A DNA stretch of 64,000 nt, from positions 34,278,955 through 34,342,954 of the forward strand of contig CM055898.1 in the NCBI GenBank assembly GCA_029582155.1, written 5' to 3'. The notes beneath the pieces are model-generated. The model saw only the letters and a program-made list of their open reading frames with translations. It did not search any database and was not told the DNA's origin. This document shows positions 29,301 through 42,800 of the stretch, one piece after another. The number at the start of each line of letters is the position of its first letter. Position 1 is the stretch's first letter. A program made the translations under genes and the position numbers. This stretch comes from Panopea generosa. Its lineage: Eukaryota; Mollusca; Bivalvia; Adapedonta; Hiatellidae.

Positions 29301-32300
29301 TATACAACAGTTGTATTCTTGACAACAGTCCTACCTTCCATATCAATAGAATCATATTTAATAAGTACGCTCTTACACAAACAGCTATCGCGTAATTAAT
29401 CTAGGATACAACTGATTCTTAGTAAATTATTTTTCCAAAACACATACTTGCACAATCATTAACAACCACTACACACATTTATGTCTATTGATATTTTCTT
29501 GCAAACAACAAGATCTATACACTCTTTGTTTTTTGTTTATAATTTCCAATTAATAGCAAAAAACACCCCATACTTTCTTAATATGTTTAATGATAGTTTT
29601 CTTGCGAGTAACTGAAGTTATTTTGTAATTATTATTTTTTTGGTTATTTCCAATTTATAGCCAAAAACTATATTTTATTATGTATCTTACAAAGAAAACA
29701 GATATTCTACATTTTTATTTAGTAATTTCCACTTAATAGCTCAACATCATACTTTATCATAACTCAAACATTTCCTTGTAATTTCTGATAGTTCAAGACT
29801 ATACTTTATTATGACGTAACATCTTGCAAACAAACATTTCTACATTTTCTTTTTGGTATGTCCAATGGATAGCTCTAAACTTTACTTTACAATGTGTGCT
29901 GATATTATATCATACAGCAAGAATTGTCAGAAGACAACAAAGAGCGCCTATGGGATAAAACTCACCACCCATGCAAAGATTGAGATTGGAGGCAAACACC
30001 AAAACTTAAATGCAACTAAATACAAAAGTTTAACCCGGGTGTCCACAGAAGCTGCTGTCGACGGGGTCATGCCAATTGACTTCATTATGTCTTAATGCAA
30101 GTAACATTGGGTTTCATGAGGTGTTGTTTTATTTATTATTTCCAATCAATAGCTCAACACTTTTACTCATTGTAAAGGTTACTTATTCAATTGACTTGAT
30201 CAGTGTTAAGAAATCCTGTAAAATACCACAGGTTTACAGGCTCAATTACAAGAGACAGACATGAGGCAGGAATGTACAGAGAAGCAGGCTCAGTGCCCCC
30301 ATGCCAAGAATACTCATCAACCTGTCAGACATAATATTTGATACAACACACCGAATCAGTGCCATCAATGGGGCTAATGTATTAACTGCTATTATCTGTT
30401 CTCGGGGCTAAAGGTCACATGCATAATGTATCAGGGTGGTCTGTAAGAGAGGTGGAGTGGCTCTCTGCCTAAGTTGCCTCCCTTTTATGTGTGTAACTGG
30501 ATTACAGTTTAGAAAGCTCAGAGTTAATACAAATAAGAATCCAAAGGAGAGGTCAGCAAGTCAAATTAAAAGGGGTTATTATGGTATAATGGTGAAGGGT
30601 CAGTACACACGCATGTTCCATACATAAACCGGACTAAAATAAAGGATTTTTTTTTTTAACAAATAATTTTATTTTAATGCAAGTAACTTGCTTGTCACAT
30701 TAATACAATGTTATCCATTTTCATAAGAAATATATGTCAGACAAATTACACTAGTAAACAAACTACAGCATAGTTTTGTTTGTTTAGTCACAACAATAAG
30801 TTGGGTTCAAGATTCTATGCTGAGCACATGCAGCAGCATGGCTCTAGATTGTGTTTCTGTATTCCATTTGGCCTTATTGAAAACACAAAATGCCTTTGGC
30901 CTCTATAAATATCATCTTGGTGTTGATGAATATCATCTAGAGCAGGTCCATAGAATTTGGTATTGACCTCATCATTAGACAATTACTGTATAATTATTTA
31001 AAATAAAAGTATCACATTATCATCCCTTTTGCCTCTTAAATAACATTTGATTTGGCATTGCCAACTTGGCGGGGATTTATTCGGAGACAGAAATGACCCA
31101 ATACATTATTAATTAAAGCACCAAACTAGTTTAAATCTATCCAGCAAGTCCCTCTTAAATCATGTTAAGACAGATTTAGGGTTAACAGTGTCAAGTCTTT
31201 CCACAAACGCAACCCTGCAATAAAACAAAATCAGGGGGGCTAATGATCTTATAATGAACAAGATCATGACATTATAGTTTTGCTTGGCAATCAACACAAC
31301 ACAAACACAACCACCGGCCTGCAATCCACCTCTGTGTCTGTGATCATGTCATTAATTTATAAGTTGGAAGCACATCTTAGAACGAGATCATCCACTAATC
31401 CCTTGTTAACTTGTAAGTGGAGAACAATATAAAGACATTAAAGAAGCAGATAATGTAAGTAAATCAGACATTAATCAGAAGCCAACACATATCTGGCAGG
31501 CTGAGACAAGATAAGCACGCTCCATTTCATCTTCTGAGATATCCTACTGTTTTTAGAGACATTTAAAATCTCAATGTTGCTTTAGGTGGCTATCTTTGGT
31601 TCCTAGTTCTTGAAGGCTTTTGATGTTGTTGCTTAGCAAGAATTTGTTTGCTAACGGCAAATGGTTTTTCACTCAGAGCATAATATGAAACTATCATAAT
31701 TTTAAGTGCCATTCTAAGAGAAGCTTATGTCTTCAACATACTCGCTGGATACGTGTTAGTGATTACCTCGGATTGCCGTGTTTAAACATCTGCATCTGTT
31801 TAGACCCAGTCAGACCATCAAACATACAGTAACCTGTGTTTGTCATAAATAATGTGATCAATGATGTTTTTAAATTTTCCACAAGAAATAGGTAACTGTA
31901 CAAATCAGAAACCTCTGGTCAATGAGTGACTGTACATATATAATTTATTTTTAGCTTGAAGCTTATATATGAATTGCTCTTGAGTTAGTTTCCTGAGTAT
32001 AACTGAGTACTGAATGTTGCTTTTTAGAGGCCATCAAGCCGAGTCTACGATTGAACCCTGTAGCGGCCAACACTCCACTGCACTACCACAGACCTAATTT
32101 AGCAATAACTGGCAATTTTTCTCACATAGGTTTAAATCATGCTGGGCTGTATCTAGCTGATGATCTCAACGGCAAGAGGTAAGTGATCTTTAACCTTGAA
32201 CCACTTGGCTGCAGTGGACCCTTGAGGAAAATTATATCAAAATACACAATTAAGTGAGTGAAACTTTCATTCAAAGCCCATAAAAGCTCATATCTCCAGC

Positions 32301-35300
32301 ATGATCACTTGCAACCATTGCCTGCTATCTGCAATTGGTTAAGGATCCCCAAGGGAAAAAAAGGATAATGAAAAACCAAAATACCATTGATGGAAAATAA
32401 GTATGAATTCAATTACTTAAATGACAACCATTACAACAAAAGATTTACAGACAGAAAAGCTTTATACCATAATGCAATGATTATTTTAAAATATGTTATG
32501 TATTTTAAAGCACTTCTAAAAAGTAAAGTAACTTTGATTGAAGAAACACCTTTTAGAGGGATAAAGAGTGCTCTTTTAATTTTTATGAGGTGCCCATATT
32601 TCATAGAAAATAGAAACCAAACCCCTAAGGAGAAGTGAAACTGGCAGATTTCTGGAAAACATTTCCAAGAAACAATTACTGTAAAGCTTATAGATTCCTC
32701 GCCTAATTACAGACACAGAATCAGCCAATTTAATTGGGCATACAAGACAAACAAACAAGTAATTAGGACACTCCTTTATTCACTAATGGCCGCTGGTGAC
32801 GCATGCAACCGAGAGAACTAAATATACACTAACAACAATGCTTTTTAGAACTAGAGTTCAAACTAATTTACAGTTAAAACTGGCATTAAACTGTCCACTA
32901 TGTCCCAAGTAGTTCTAAAAAGATTATGAGATAATTATGTTAATCACTTCTCTCTTCAATAACATCTTTATTTTCCTTTTTTATAACACATATTCTGCTA
33001 AAATGTGACTTCATATAATTCAAATGGAAAGGAAATTGTTTGAATCAGCTTTTTATTTTAATTGTCTTGCAATAATGCGTAAAAAGAATTATCTATATTC
33101 CTGTAATGCATAAAAAGAATTATCTATATTCCTGTAATGCATAAAAAGAATTATCTATATTTCTGTGCATGAACTTCTCTACATTTAGTGCTTCCTACAT
33201 CAAAATAATTTATTAAACTAGGGAGTAGTGCAGTAGACAGAGTGCTGGGCATTCATGCTAGGGTTTGTGAGTTCGAAACCCAGCTCGACCCATATTGGCC
33301 ACTCAGTAACAAAACAACACTCAGTACAGGTTCTACCAAGGAAGCAAACTTGACAGTGGTTTATATAAACTCTAAGCTTACTTTGCAATCAAGCTAAAAT
33401 TAAAAGAATAGTCGTTTCAAATGGTTTGATTATATTTGCAATATACTTTTGGTTTAATCAGCTCTTGTCCATGATTCACGCTGACAGGCTCGCACCTATC
33501 ATACACTATTCTAAAACTATTTCAGATATTTCCACCAAGAGAAAATCCAGCTCCAGGGGGAGATTGGAGTTTAGAACCTACGGACAAACAAACAATATGA
33601 AGACCGGATTAGTGTAAAATCTTCACAGTTATCCAGAAACCTTATAATACAGTTAAAATGATCAACCCAGAGCTTTCATCTATCTCACACCTGGTCACAT
33701 TACCAATATATCTTAGAAAGCAGAGAACAGCGGCAGCCAGGGAAGGCCATATAACAAAGTTGGGGTACATTTCATTACCATTTATAAATTTCTTACTGTA
33801 AAATTTGCTACAAAATTGATGCTCAAAAATTCAATTAGGATTTTACATAATAATTGTGCTCATAAGAAATTCTGTAAGCTTTATAAATAATATTCCTTTT
33901 AAAGAGAGTAAATCAGGATTTTTCAAAACTTTAAAATTGGTTAAAAACTTTTTTTTCCCAATATATCATGCCTATATATATATACTCATTGACCCTGTAT
34001 TGCCAAAAGGATATCTATTTAAACATGCAAAAATAAAAATATTGAAAAAGGATTTCATAACTTGGGCTATGCGCCTGGGGATTCATTCCAAGTTGAAATT
34101 CCTTAGAACTGAACCAATGATTTTGTCACGTTTTGGAGGATTTGATATACCAAACCATTCAGATTTTTTTAATTTATGATAATGGGACACTTTTAAAAAA
34201 ATAGAATAATTCTTTAAGACAGTTATAGTTAACTTTACCAACAATCCAAAACTACTTTGCGTTAATAAATCATCTTCAAGTGTCACAATTTTTTCATATG
34301 CAAATCTTGACAATTATGAAAGTAAGCGAAATGGGCCCCCTGTTGAGATGCAGCACACAAATTTAAAACAATTATGATTTTCTCCAAGTGTCATCCAAAA
34401 ATTACAATACAAACTGAGTACCTGACCATCACAAAAACCAGACTAAATATTACAGTACAGACCAAGTAGCTGACCATTACAGAAACCAGACCAAACATTA
34501 CAGTACAGACCGAGTACCTGACCATTACAGAAACCAGACTAAACATTACAGTACAGACCGAGTAGCAGACCATCACAGAAACCTGACTAAACATTACAGT
34601 ACAGACCGAATAGCTGACCATCTAAGAAACAAGACTAAACATTACAGTACAGACCAAGAACCTGACCATCACAGAAATCAGACTAAACATTACAATACAG
34701 ATCAAGTACCTGACCATCACAGAAACCAGACTAAACAACAACAAAGCCAATCTAGTTGTGTTACACTGTAGTGGAAAATGTGAAAGTGCTGCAGTACTGA
34801 CTGACTCTCAGGCTGATAAGAAAACATCTGGTATCTATAAAAAGGAATGATAGACCTCTAAAATTAGTTTTCCAGTCTTACTCTTACATTGATGTCTTCA
34901 TATCAGTCATAAACAATGCTGGGAATAAATTAACCATCCTGGAACCTTCATTGTCTGAAATATCTTCAGCACGAAGATGTACAACATGTGACTATTTCTG
35001 TCACATTACATAAATATAAACAACAAAACCATTGACTGCATGAAGATGTACAACATGTTACTATTTCTGGCAAATTATTTGATTTTTTATATAATTTCTG
35101 GGAACTCAAATATATAACCATGATTTAAATAGCAAGTGGCACAGCACAAGAGGACCCCCAACGATGCTCTACTGATTTGTATGAATTGCGTTGTTTTTTG
35201 TTTTGTTTTCAAAAATCAATTGAAGTGCTGTCAAAACTGACCCCAATGGATACCATTTGTATACACTCTTGTTAAACTGTATAAACTGATGCTACATGCA

Positions 35301-38300
35301 AAATATTAATGTGATTATTTTTAAAAAGATAAACCTAAGTGACTCTTTAATTTATTGCTTCGATTGGAGCCAAATTTGAATGCCACATGCATATTTCCAG
35401 TACTCTGAGCCTTTTAGTTTTTGAAAAAAGTGAAATTATCTAACTTAAATTTTACGTAATCTTCGAAAAAAATGTCTATGTAAGGAGGGTTTAGGTAGTT
35501 TCAGTACAAGTGACCATGTTGAATTGAGATACAAGTGCTGTTAATCAATGTTGACAAATGACTGACAACACATTATCATCACAATCATGTAAATACATAA
35601 TACAGTAAAACCTGGGTAAGTGGTCACCTCTATTAAGCAGCCACCTGTCTTAGGCAACAATATTTTCTGTTTCCCATTTCTACGCTTTCAGGGTAATTTT
35701 ACCTGTATTAACCCTTTACTTCATAGATACGCGTTTTCCCGCACCAGTCACAGAAGGCCTTTGAGAACAGTGCAGGAAGAGTTCAGATTATTATTACACT
35801 TCCTGCATTGTTTTCCACTCTGTCAGTTAATATAAACATAACTCACCCATTGCTGATATGTGGTGAATTAATGCTTTCAATATTAGAGGTGTCCAAAGGC
35901 ATTTTTATGAAGTAAAGGGTTAAGCAACAATCTGTCATAAAAAGCCATATTTCTTTTTTCCCTTGACTGGCTGCTTAAGACAGGTTTGACTGTGTATATA
36001 GTGAAATAAACATTATTTTCAAACAGTCGTTGCCAGCTGTATGTACAAGCAAACATTCCAGCGGAAATAGCACCACGTGACATGTGACACAATCTCAATA
36101 CCATTAAAACGGATCATGATTATGCTGATATGTTATCTACGACAATGGCAGATCAACCACTGCTGTAACACTTAAAACATCATCTCATTTCCACTGCACG
36201 CGTTTAAAACTACTTTTAAAAGCTTTTAAACCTGAAATTGCTTAGAGAAAGGAATGGAGGTTAATGCTATTTATGACACATTACAGATTATAAATCTGTG
36301 TGAATCTGAGTAGAGCCACCATCTTTTTAATACGAGCCTGGGCTCAAACTGCTGACATAGTGTTGCTTACTAGTAGTCCAGACTTTTAATTCTCTACTGT
36401 AGTTTACGTGTCTCTTTGAGATGTTTTTTGATTTGGTAACTCCATCCCAAGTAATGAGTGGACTTTCATTTTTCATTGTTTTTTGTTATAATAGGTTTAA
36501 CGCCATTTTCAACACATTTCAGGTTATACAGGAAGACCTTGGAATGAATTAGAGTAAAACCACAGCCATTCCAACTTGCAAGTTTTCTCACATAAAGTTT
36601 TAAGAGGGATTTTGACTGGAACCTACGACCTTAGCGGGGGCAGGTAGGCAATCTTGATAAAGCACCTTGGACCACTCAGCCACGGGGGACCCTGAACCTC
36701 TTTCTCCTTTAGTAACTCAAATTTTCAAAACCACTCAGATAATATTATTTCTGTTCTTTCTCACACATCCCCATCATTAAAATTAACATTGAATCAAGTT
36801 GTGTTTGTTTTTCCTGGGATATGGAGCTCCAGAGTCCATTCCAATAATAACATTAATGGGCTTGTGACAAGGATTCTTTAGCACTGATATATAACAAGTC
36901 ACATGTAATGCTTTTTAAAAATGAGCTATTGATTTTCTGCTGCAACAACAAAATGTAAGGATGTATATATGCCACATGCCTCACTACCTAAATTTTCTTT
37001 AGATTATCAATAATTGAAGTCTAATGGTTTCTGTTCTCAGTAAATTGGGGGTGTTTATGCCTTCAGTTCCATTTTAACTACTGGGAGGTTGTTAAACATT
37101 AGGGCCATCTTGGCAATGACTGCCATCTTCATCCCAAGACACAACTTTTTACCTCCAAATTAAGCCTAGCCAGAACAGCTTAATCAGTAATGCTTCCAAC
37201 TGCCAAACCAGGGGTGACAAGTTTGAATCCCACAAAGTGGCAATCGCTGTTGAGATTGGTCATGAACTTTCTTCTAGAGTCATGAGTCTTCCAGCTCTCA
37301 ATAAGTTGGGCAGTAGTCAGTGACTTGTAGAGATAAGGAGTGTCTAGAGCCTGGTGACTGCCTAGCAGTAATAAGTAATAATGATAAGGTGCATTGGCCA
37401 CTGTTAAATAACTATAATAATTTTGAAAAAGTCAAAATCCTCATACAAAGCCAGGCCTGATTAGCTCAGTCGTTAGATTGTCTGACTGTCAATCCAGGTG
37501 TTGTGAGTTTGAATCCCCACTCAGCCTCAATCTCCGTGTTGTTTGATATATGACATTACATCTCATTATCATTCGTCTCTCACCACTGATTCAAGCGAGA
37601 GAGTTATCAGTTACTTGCGGAGATGGAGTGTGCTCCAGTACTGGTTAACCTTCCAGGATCCCAGGAAACAGTGGTTAGGTTAACCAATCATCTGTTAGCC
37701 TTTGATGGCATAAAAATGATAATAATATTCAATCAATCACACAAATAAATTAAAATCTAAATTAAGTGTTTATAGGGTTGTTAATTAAAATAGTCTAAAT
37801 TTTGCCTGGTTTTAACAACAGTATTAAATAAAGAGATACAAAGTCTTACTAGTATGTGATTTTTTTTAAAATATATTTCCTGTATGAATCCAAACCAACT
37901 AAGTTTGCATGGAATTAAGTCAGAATCACAAAATTTGCCTGACACGTAACTACACTTGATCATAAATGCAAAGTTTCAAGTCAACCACTCAAAAACAGTG
38001 GAAAAAACTGTGGAAGAAGTTTGCTGTATAAGTTGCTGACAGACAGACAAATAGACAGACAGACATGCATACATACATACAGACAGACTAACCAAAAGAA
38101 ACATTGACTCCCATTATAATCCCTCTCTGAAGCTTCGTTTGTGGGCATATAATGATAACGTACTAAAAGTGACTGAATATAGAGGACATCAAAATGAGAA
38201 GTTATTAAGAAAACTGATCAGTAGTCGTAGACGATACCGCCGAAAGATATAAAATTTGCTTAGGAAGCTTAAAACTGGAATATAATGCAACAAAACACTG

Positions 38301-39818
38301 GAATAACATATAAAGGCCAATCGATCATAAACACTTTTACTTCAACACATTGAGCACTGAGGCAATTCAAAATGAGATTTCCATCTGAAGTGTTTGTTGT
38401 AACACGTGTCTTCGATAACAATGATTAACTTGAAAACCTGACAAAACATTAGAGAACATTACCAGCAAATCACATTTACACGTTCTACTCTGAAGATAAT
38501 AAAGATTCACGACAAGCTGAAATTGACAAAATTATAAGTTATATTGCAAACAACATCAAAAGAAGATCAAGAGATTATTGTTATGAGTTCTAGCTGTATA
38601 TAGAAAATTGACTGCCAAAACAAAGTTTGGACAAAAAAATTCACCTTCTGTTAATTTGAGACAAGCCTGTGCAGGTAAACAAACACTTGAAGATAAATTA
38701 AAATATGAGAAGACACAAGAATACAGTGATGTTGGATGGTCACAGCAGCCGTTGCATGTTTGATCACAGACTTGACCTCAATGACCTCTCAAAAACAGCA
38801 CTAAGTACCAGAGCGATTCACACAAGCCCTTAACTTATACTTTGCAATCAAGCTAAAATATCAATCAATATATAAATCAAATGACACAATAAATAAAAGT
38901 AATCTATGGAAGCAATACCACAATTGACAAATGTTTTAGTTTAATGAAGTGAAATCAGTAAAACCATGGTAAACATTAGTCTTTAGTTCACATTTTAGCT
39001 CAATTGCAAAGTCAATTAAGGGGAGAACCTGCAGTATGAGGCCTTTGGTCGAGGCTGGAATCACATCCGCAACGTCTGGCATGAGCACAATACACTATCA
39101 ATGATTCACAACTCAGTAACACCCACTAGTTCCAACTTCTCTTCGATCCATCAATAACATCACAACCACATCAGCTAGCAGCCAGCTGATTGACACATTT
39201 ACAACATCTGACAAAACCTGTCAATTCTGTTATGCTAATTATTTCCCGAGTTTCATTCAACTGCTTTAAATACTTTTCGAGACATAGCAAGCAGCACCTT
39301 TCACTGCAGATTGTATTCAGGGAGGCCAGACAAAAAACAACAGTGAAAGTAAATGATCCTTTACTAGATTGTCATAACAGCATCAATTCATACTTCCCTA
39401 AGGACTGGTGGGAAGTTCCGCCCTAGCAGCATAGTTTTACGCTTATCAACCTTGTGTAAAATGAATTCCAGAAGCAAATACTAAATTAAATCTAATACTT
39501 CCCTTTTTTTTCAAAACCAAGTTTCAATTTCCATAGAAATGAAATAAGTGAGAAAATCTAATCAGTGTCAGCCTGACATGACCTTTTTACAGGCTTTACA
39601 TTCAATTACTGCTCATAGGCATTTAGTTGTTTTCTTTCATATATTGTAATATGTGCAGGTGTCTGTATTGATCATCATATATATATAGAATATTTGGCAA
39701 CTCAACCTTGCTTCATATTTCATACAGAAATGGAACCAACATTTTGACAAACCACTTCAAGAGGAATGAACTCACTCTATCATTGCCCATGTTATACAAT
39801 TTTATGATACTGTCTGAC

Positions 39819-39878
<60 letters not shown>

Positions 39879-42800
39879 CATCAGTAAGTCTGTGTTTGGT
39901 GTCTGTCTGTAGAACCTACACCAGAACCACGATGTGAAACACCAAGTAGGACTCACTGATGGCCACGTCAACACTTACCCCTGGCATTGTTTTGATGTTG
40001 TGAAGTGCATTCTGTGCATCTAGGGCAGCTTTTCGTGTGTAAAATGTAACAAAACAGCAGCCTGCAATGATAAAGCGAGAGCAATTTTATTAAAAGCAAG
40101 AAACATTTTATTAGGCCATATTCTGACATGTGTATACATCAGGCACGTTAATACATTTGTAGTTTTTTAAACTTAGGAACACAGCATCATTCTCTTACCA
40201 CCTTTCCAGTATTGTTTTTTTCAATGACAGTAAGACATGTTTGCTGTCTGTAACCATTCGGATCCCCAGTAAGCAATACCAGACATTTAATCAATCTTCA
40301 TAACATACAATAATATATCTATGAAATAAAGAACTGTTTTCAATAACTTGCCTTGAGTTAATCTTGTGGTAATATTAATACAATGTACTAGGGTAATACA
40401 TCATGAATGCCTCGAAGCAGTTCATGGTATTACTAAAGTAACTCATGGTGCTCATGGTACAGCACAATATTTGTGATATTACTGGCACAATATTACTGCA
40501 ACTAATGCAGCAAATAATGCTGATGCTTGCTGCTACTATTGATTGATATTAATTGTAATATGCAACTGTTTAATTACACAGTTTATCATGTAAACACTCT
40601 ACATAAATCAATGAAGGATTCTTATTTTATTACCTCCATTGTAAATGATACGAGGGACTGCAGGGACGAAGATAAACACTACATAAAGCTATGAAGGATC
40701 CTTATTTCATTATTTCCATTATAAATGATACGAGGGACTGCAGGGACGAGGGTAAACACAACATAAAGCTCTTAAGGATCCTTTTTTCATTATTTTCATA
40801 ATAAATGATACGAGGGACTGCAGGGGGGAAGATAAACACTACATAAAGCTATGAAGGATCCTTATTTCATTATTTCCATTATAAATGATAGGAGGGGCTG
40901 CAGGGAGGAAGATAAACACTACATAAAGCTCTGAAGGATCCTTATTTCATTATTTCCATTATAGATGATAGGAGGGGCTGCAGGGAGAAAGGTAAACACT
41001 ACATAAAGCTCTGAAGGATCCTTATTTCATTATTTCCATTATAAATGATAGGAGGGGCTGCAGGGAGAAAGGTAAACACTACATAAAGCTCTGAAGGATG
41101 CTTATTTCATTATTTCCATTATAAATGATAGGAGGGACTGCAGGGAGGAAGGTAAACACTACATAAAGCTCTGAAGGATCCTTATTTCATTATCTCCATT
41201 ATAAATGATAGGAGGGGCTGCAGGGAGGAAGGTAAACACTACATAAAGCTCTGAAGGATGCTTATTTCATTATTTCCATTATAAATGATAGGAGGGACTG
41301 CAGGGAGGAAGGTAAACACTACATAAAGCTCTGAAGGATCCTTATTTCATTATTTCCATTATAAATGATAGGAGGGACTGCAGGGAGGAAGGTAAACACT
41401 ACATAAAGCTCTGAAGGATCCTTATTTCATTATCTCCATTATAAATGATAGGAGGGGCTGCAGGGAGAAAGGTAAACACTACATAAAGCTATGAAGGATC
41501 CTTATTTCATTATTCTCGTTATAGATGATAAAAGGGACTGCAGGGAGGAAGGTAAACACTACATAAAGCTCTGAAGGATCCATATTTCATTATTTCCATC
41601 ATAAATGATAGGAGGGGCTGCAGGGATAAAGGTAGAGACTGGGACTTGGTGCCACTGATCTCCCTGAGCAGTCCGACAAACAATTTTACATGAAATCTTG
41701 AACCAAGCCAGGATCAAACATACAACCTAAGCAGCGAGAGTTATGTAATTTTTTAAACATTGCATCACACCACTGGGCCTCAGAAGGCATCCCTCAATGA
41801 TAGAACAACCAACAATCCATCCACACAGAAGCAGCATATATCAACCAGAGTTCAGGCATGTGGTTAGTGCCTTGTCATGTGCATGTGCAGCTACCTCCGC
41901 CAAATATCAGATGTGAACAGTGACAATTTCATGATAATGGCAGTTATATATATAAGACAATCTTTTCATTTTTACGTTCCGCAGTCGAGCAAACACAAAA
42001 CTACAACATTTACTGTTATTTGTGGAACACTTAAGTTAATATTGCGCAAGTGTCAACACTAGATTTATCTCAGACTCACCAACTTTCATTGTCGTAAGAA
42101 TATAATCATTTCCGCAATATGCATCTCTACCAACCGCTTGGTAACCGAGTGTGAAGGCAAGCAGGCAATAAACAGTACAGCACACCCAAAATATCAGAAA
42201 TTACACACTATGGAAAAGAAATTAATTTGTGGCATTCATCTAGCATGACTACTGCATTCATGCTACAGTATAACCAGTCTGGAGAAGAGTGCCACCGCAA
42301 ACCTGCCAAGTTTGGTGAAAACCTCTCATTCTGCATTTCAAGAAAAAAGTTGTTCTTAAGGATCGTCTAAGACAATGTTGCGAAACATTGGCAGGCAACT
42401 ATAATACACTAATGAGGTATAAACCAATTGCTCAGTTAACATACCTCCCAACAAATATTGGTGGCACCATTTTCTTTAACATCTAAAACTACCGATATAC
42501 CTTACCTTTTTTTTTATACAGCATGAAAAAAATTACTTGCATGTTTCGCATAGACCTTTGCAGCTACTAAATTTTGTAAGAAATAACAGGAAGTTGCGAT
42601 TAGTCTCCAGGGAGTAAGAAAATCAAAACATGCATGCACGAAACTGACATTTCAATTTACGGGCCAATAGATAGCTGTTTTGATATTTACGAAATTCTTA
42701 ATCTTTACCAGTGTTCCAATTCTAAGATCCAAAATTTCCATTTTCTGCAATTACAACTCTATGCTATTTCTGGGGTATTGACGGTGATTAATGGCTAGGT

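Larger units (their letters stand above)
16288..39978 (-). other. CELF intron (23.7 kb)
   Basis: The largest intron in the window, from donor GTAAGT at 39978 to acceptor CTTGCAG ending at 16288. It holds most of the mobile elements listed between these limits. Stretches with nothing recognised include 16600-17390, 18210-18640, 20320-21660, 22860-23990, 24750-26180, 26750-27290, 27490-28080, 28930-29520, 30180-31940, 32230-33060, 34200-34380, 35070-35590, 36700-37160, 38120-38740 and 39120-39800. No alternative CELF exon could be recognised in it by eye. Confidence 0.9.

Noticed and set aside
37454..37530. Possible tRNA gene
   Set aside because: A and B boxes are good, but the acceptor stem does not pair properly and the same head with a 200-bp body recurs at other loci. 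It is the head of a SINE.
40602..41640. Regularly spaced repeats resembling a CRISPR array
   Set aside because: The 80-bp units are homologous along their whole length with no unique spacers, and the locus is a eukaryotic intron. It is a minisatellite.
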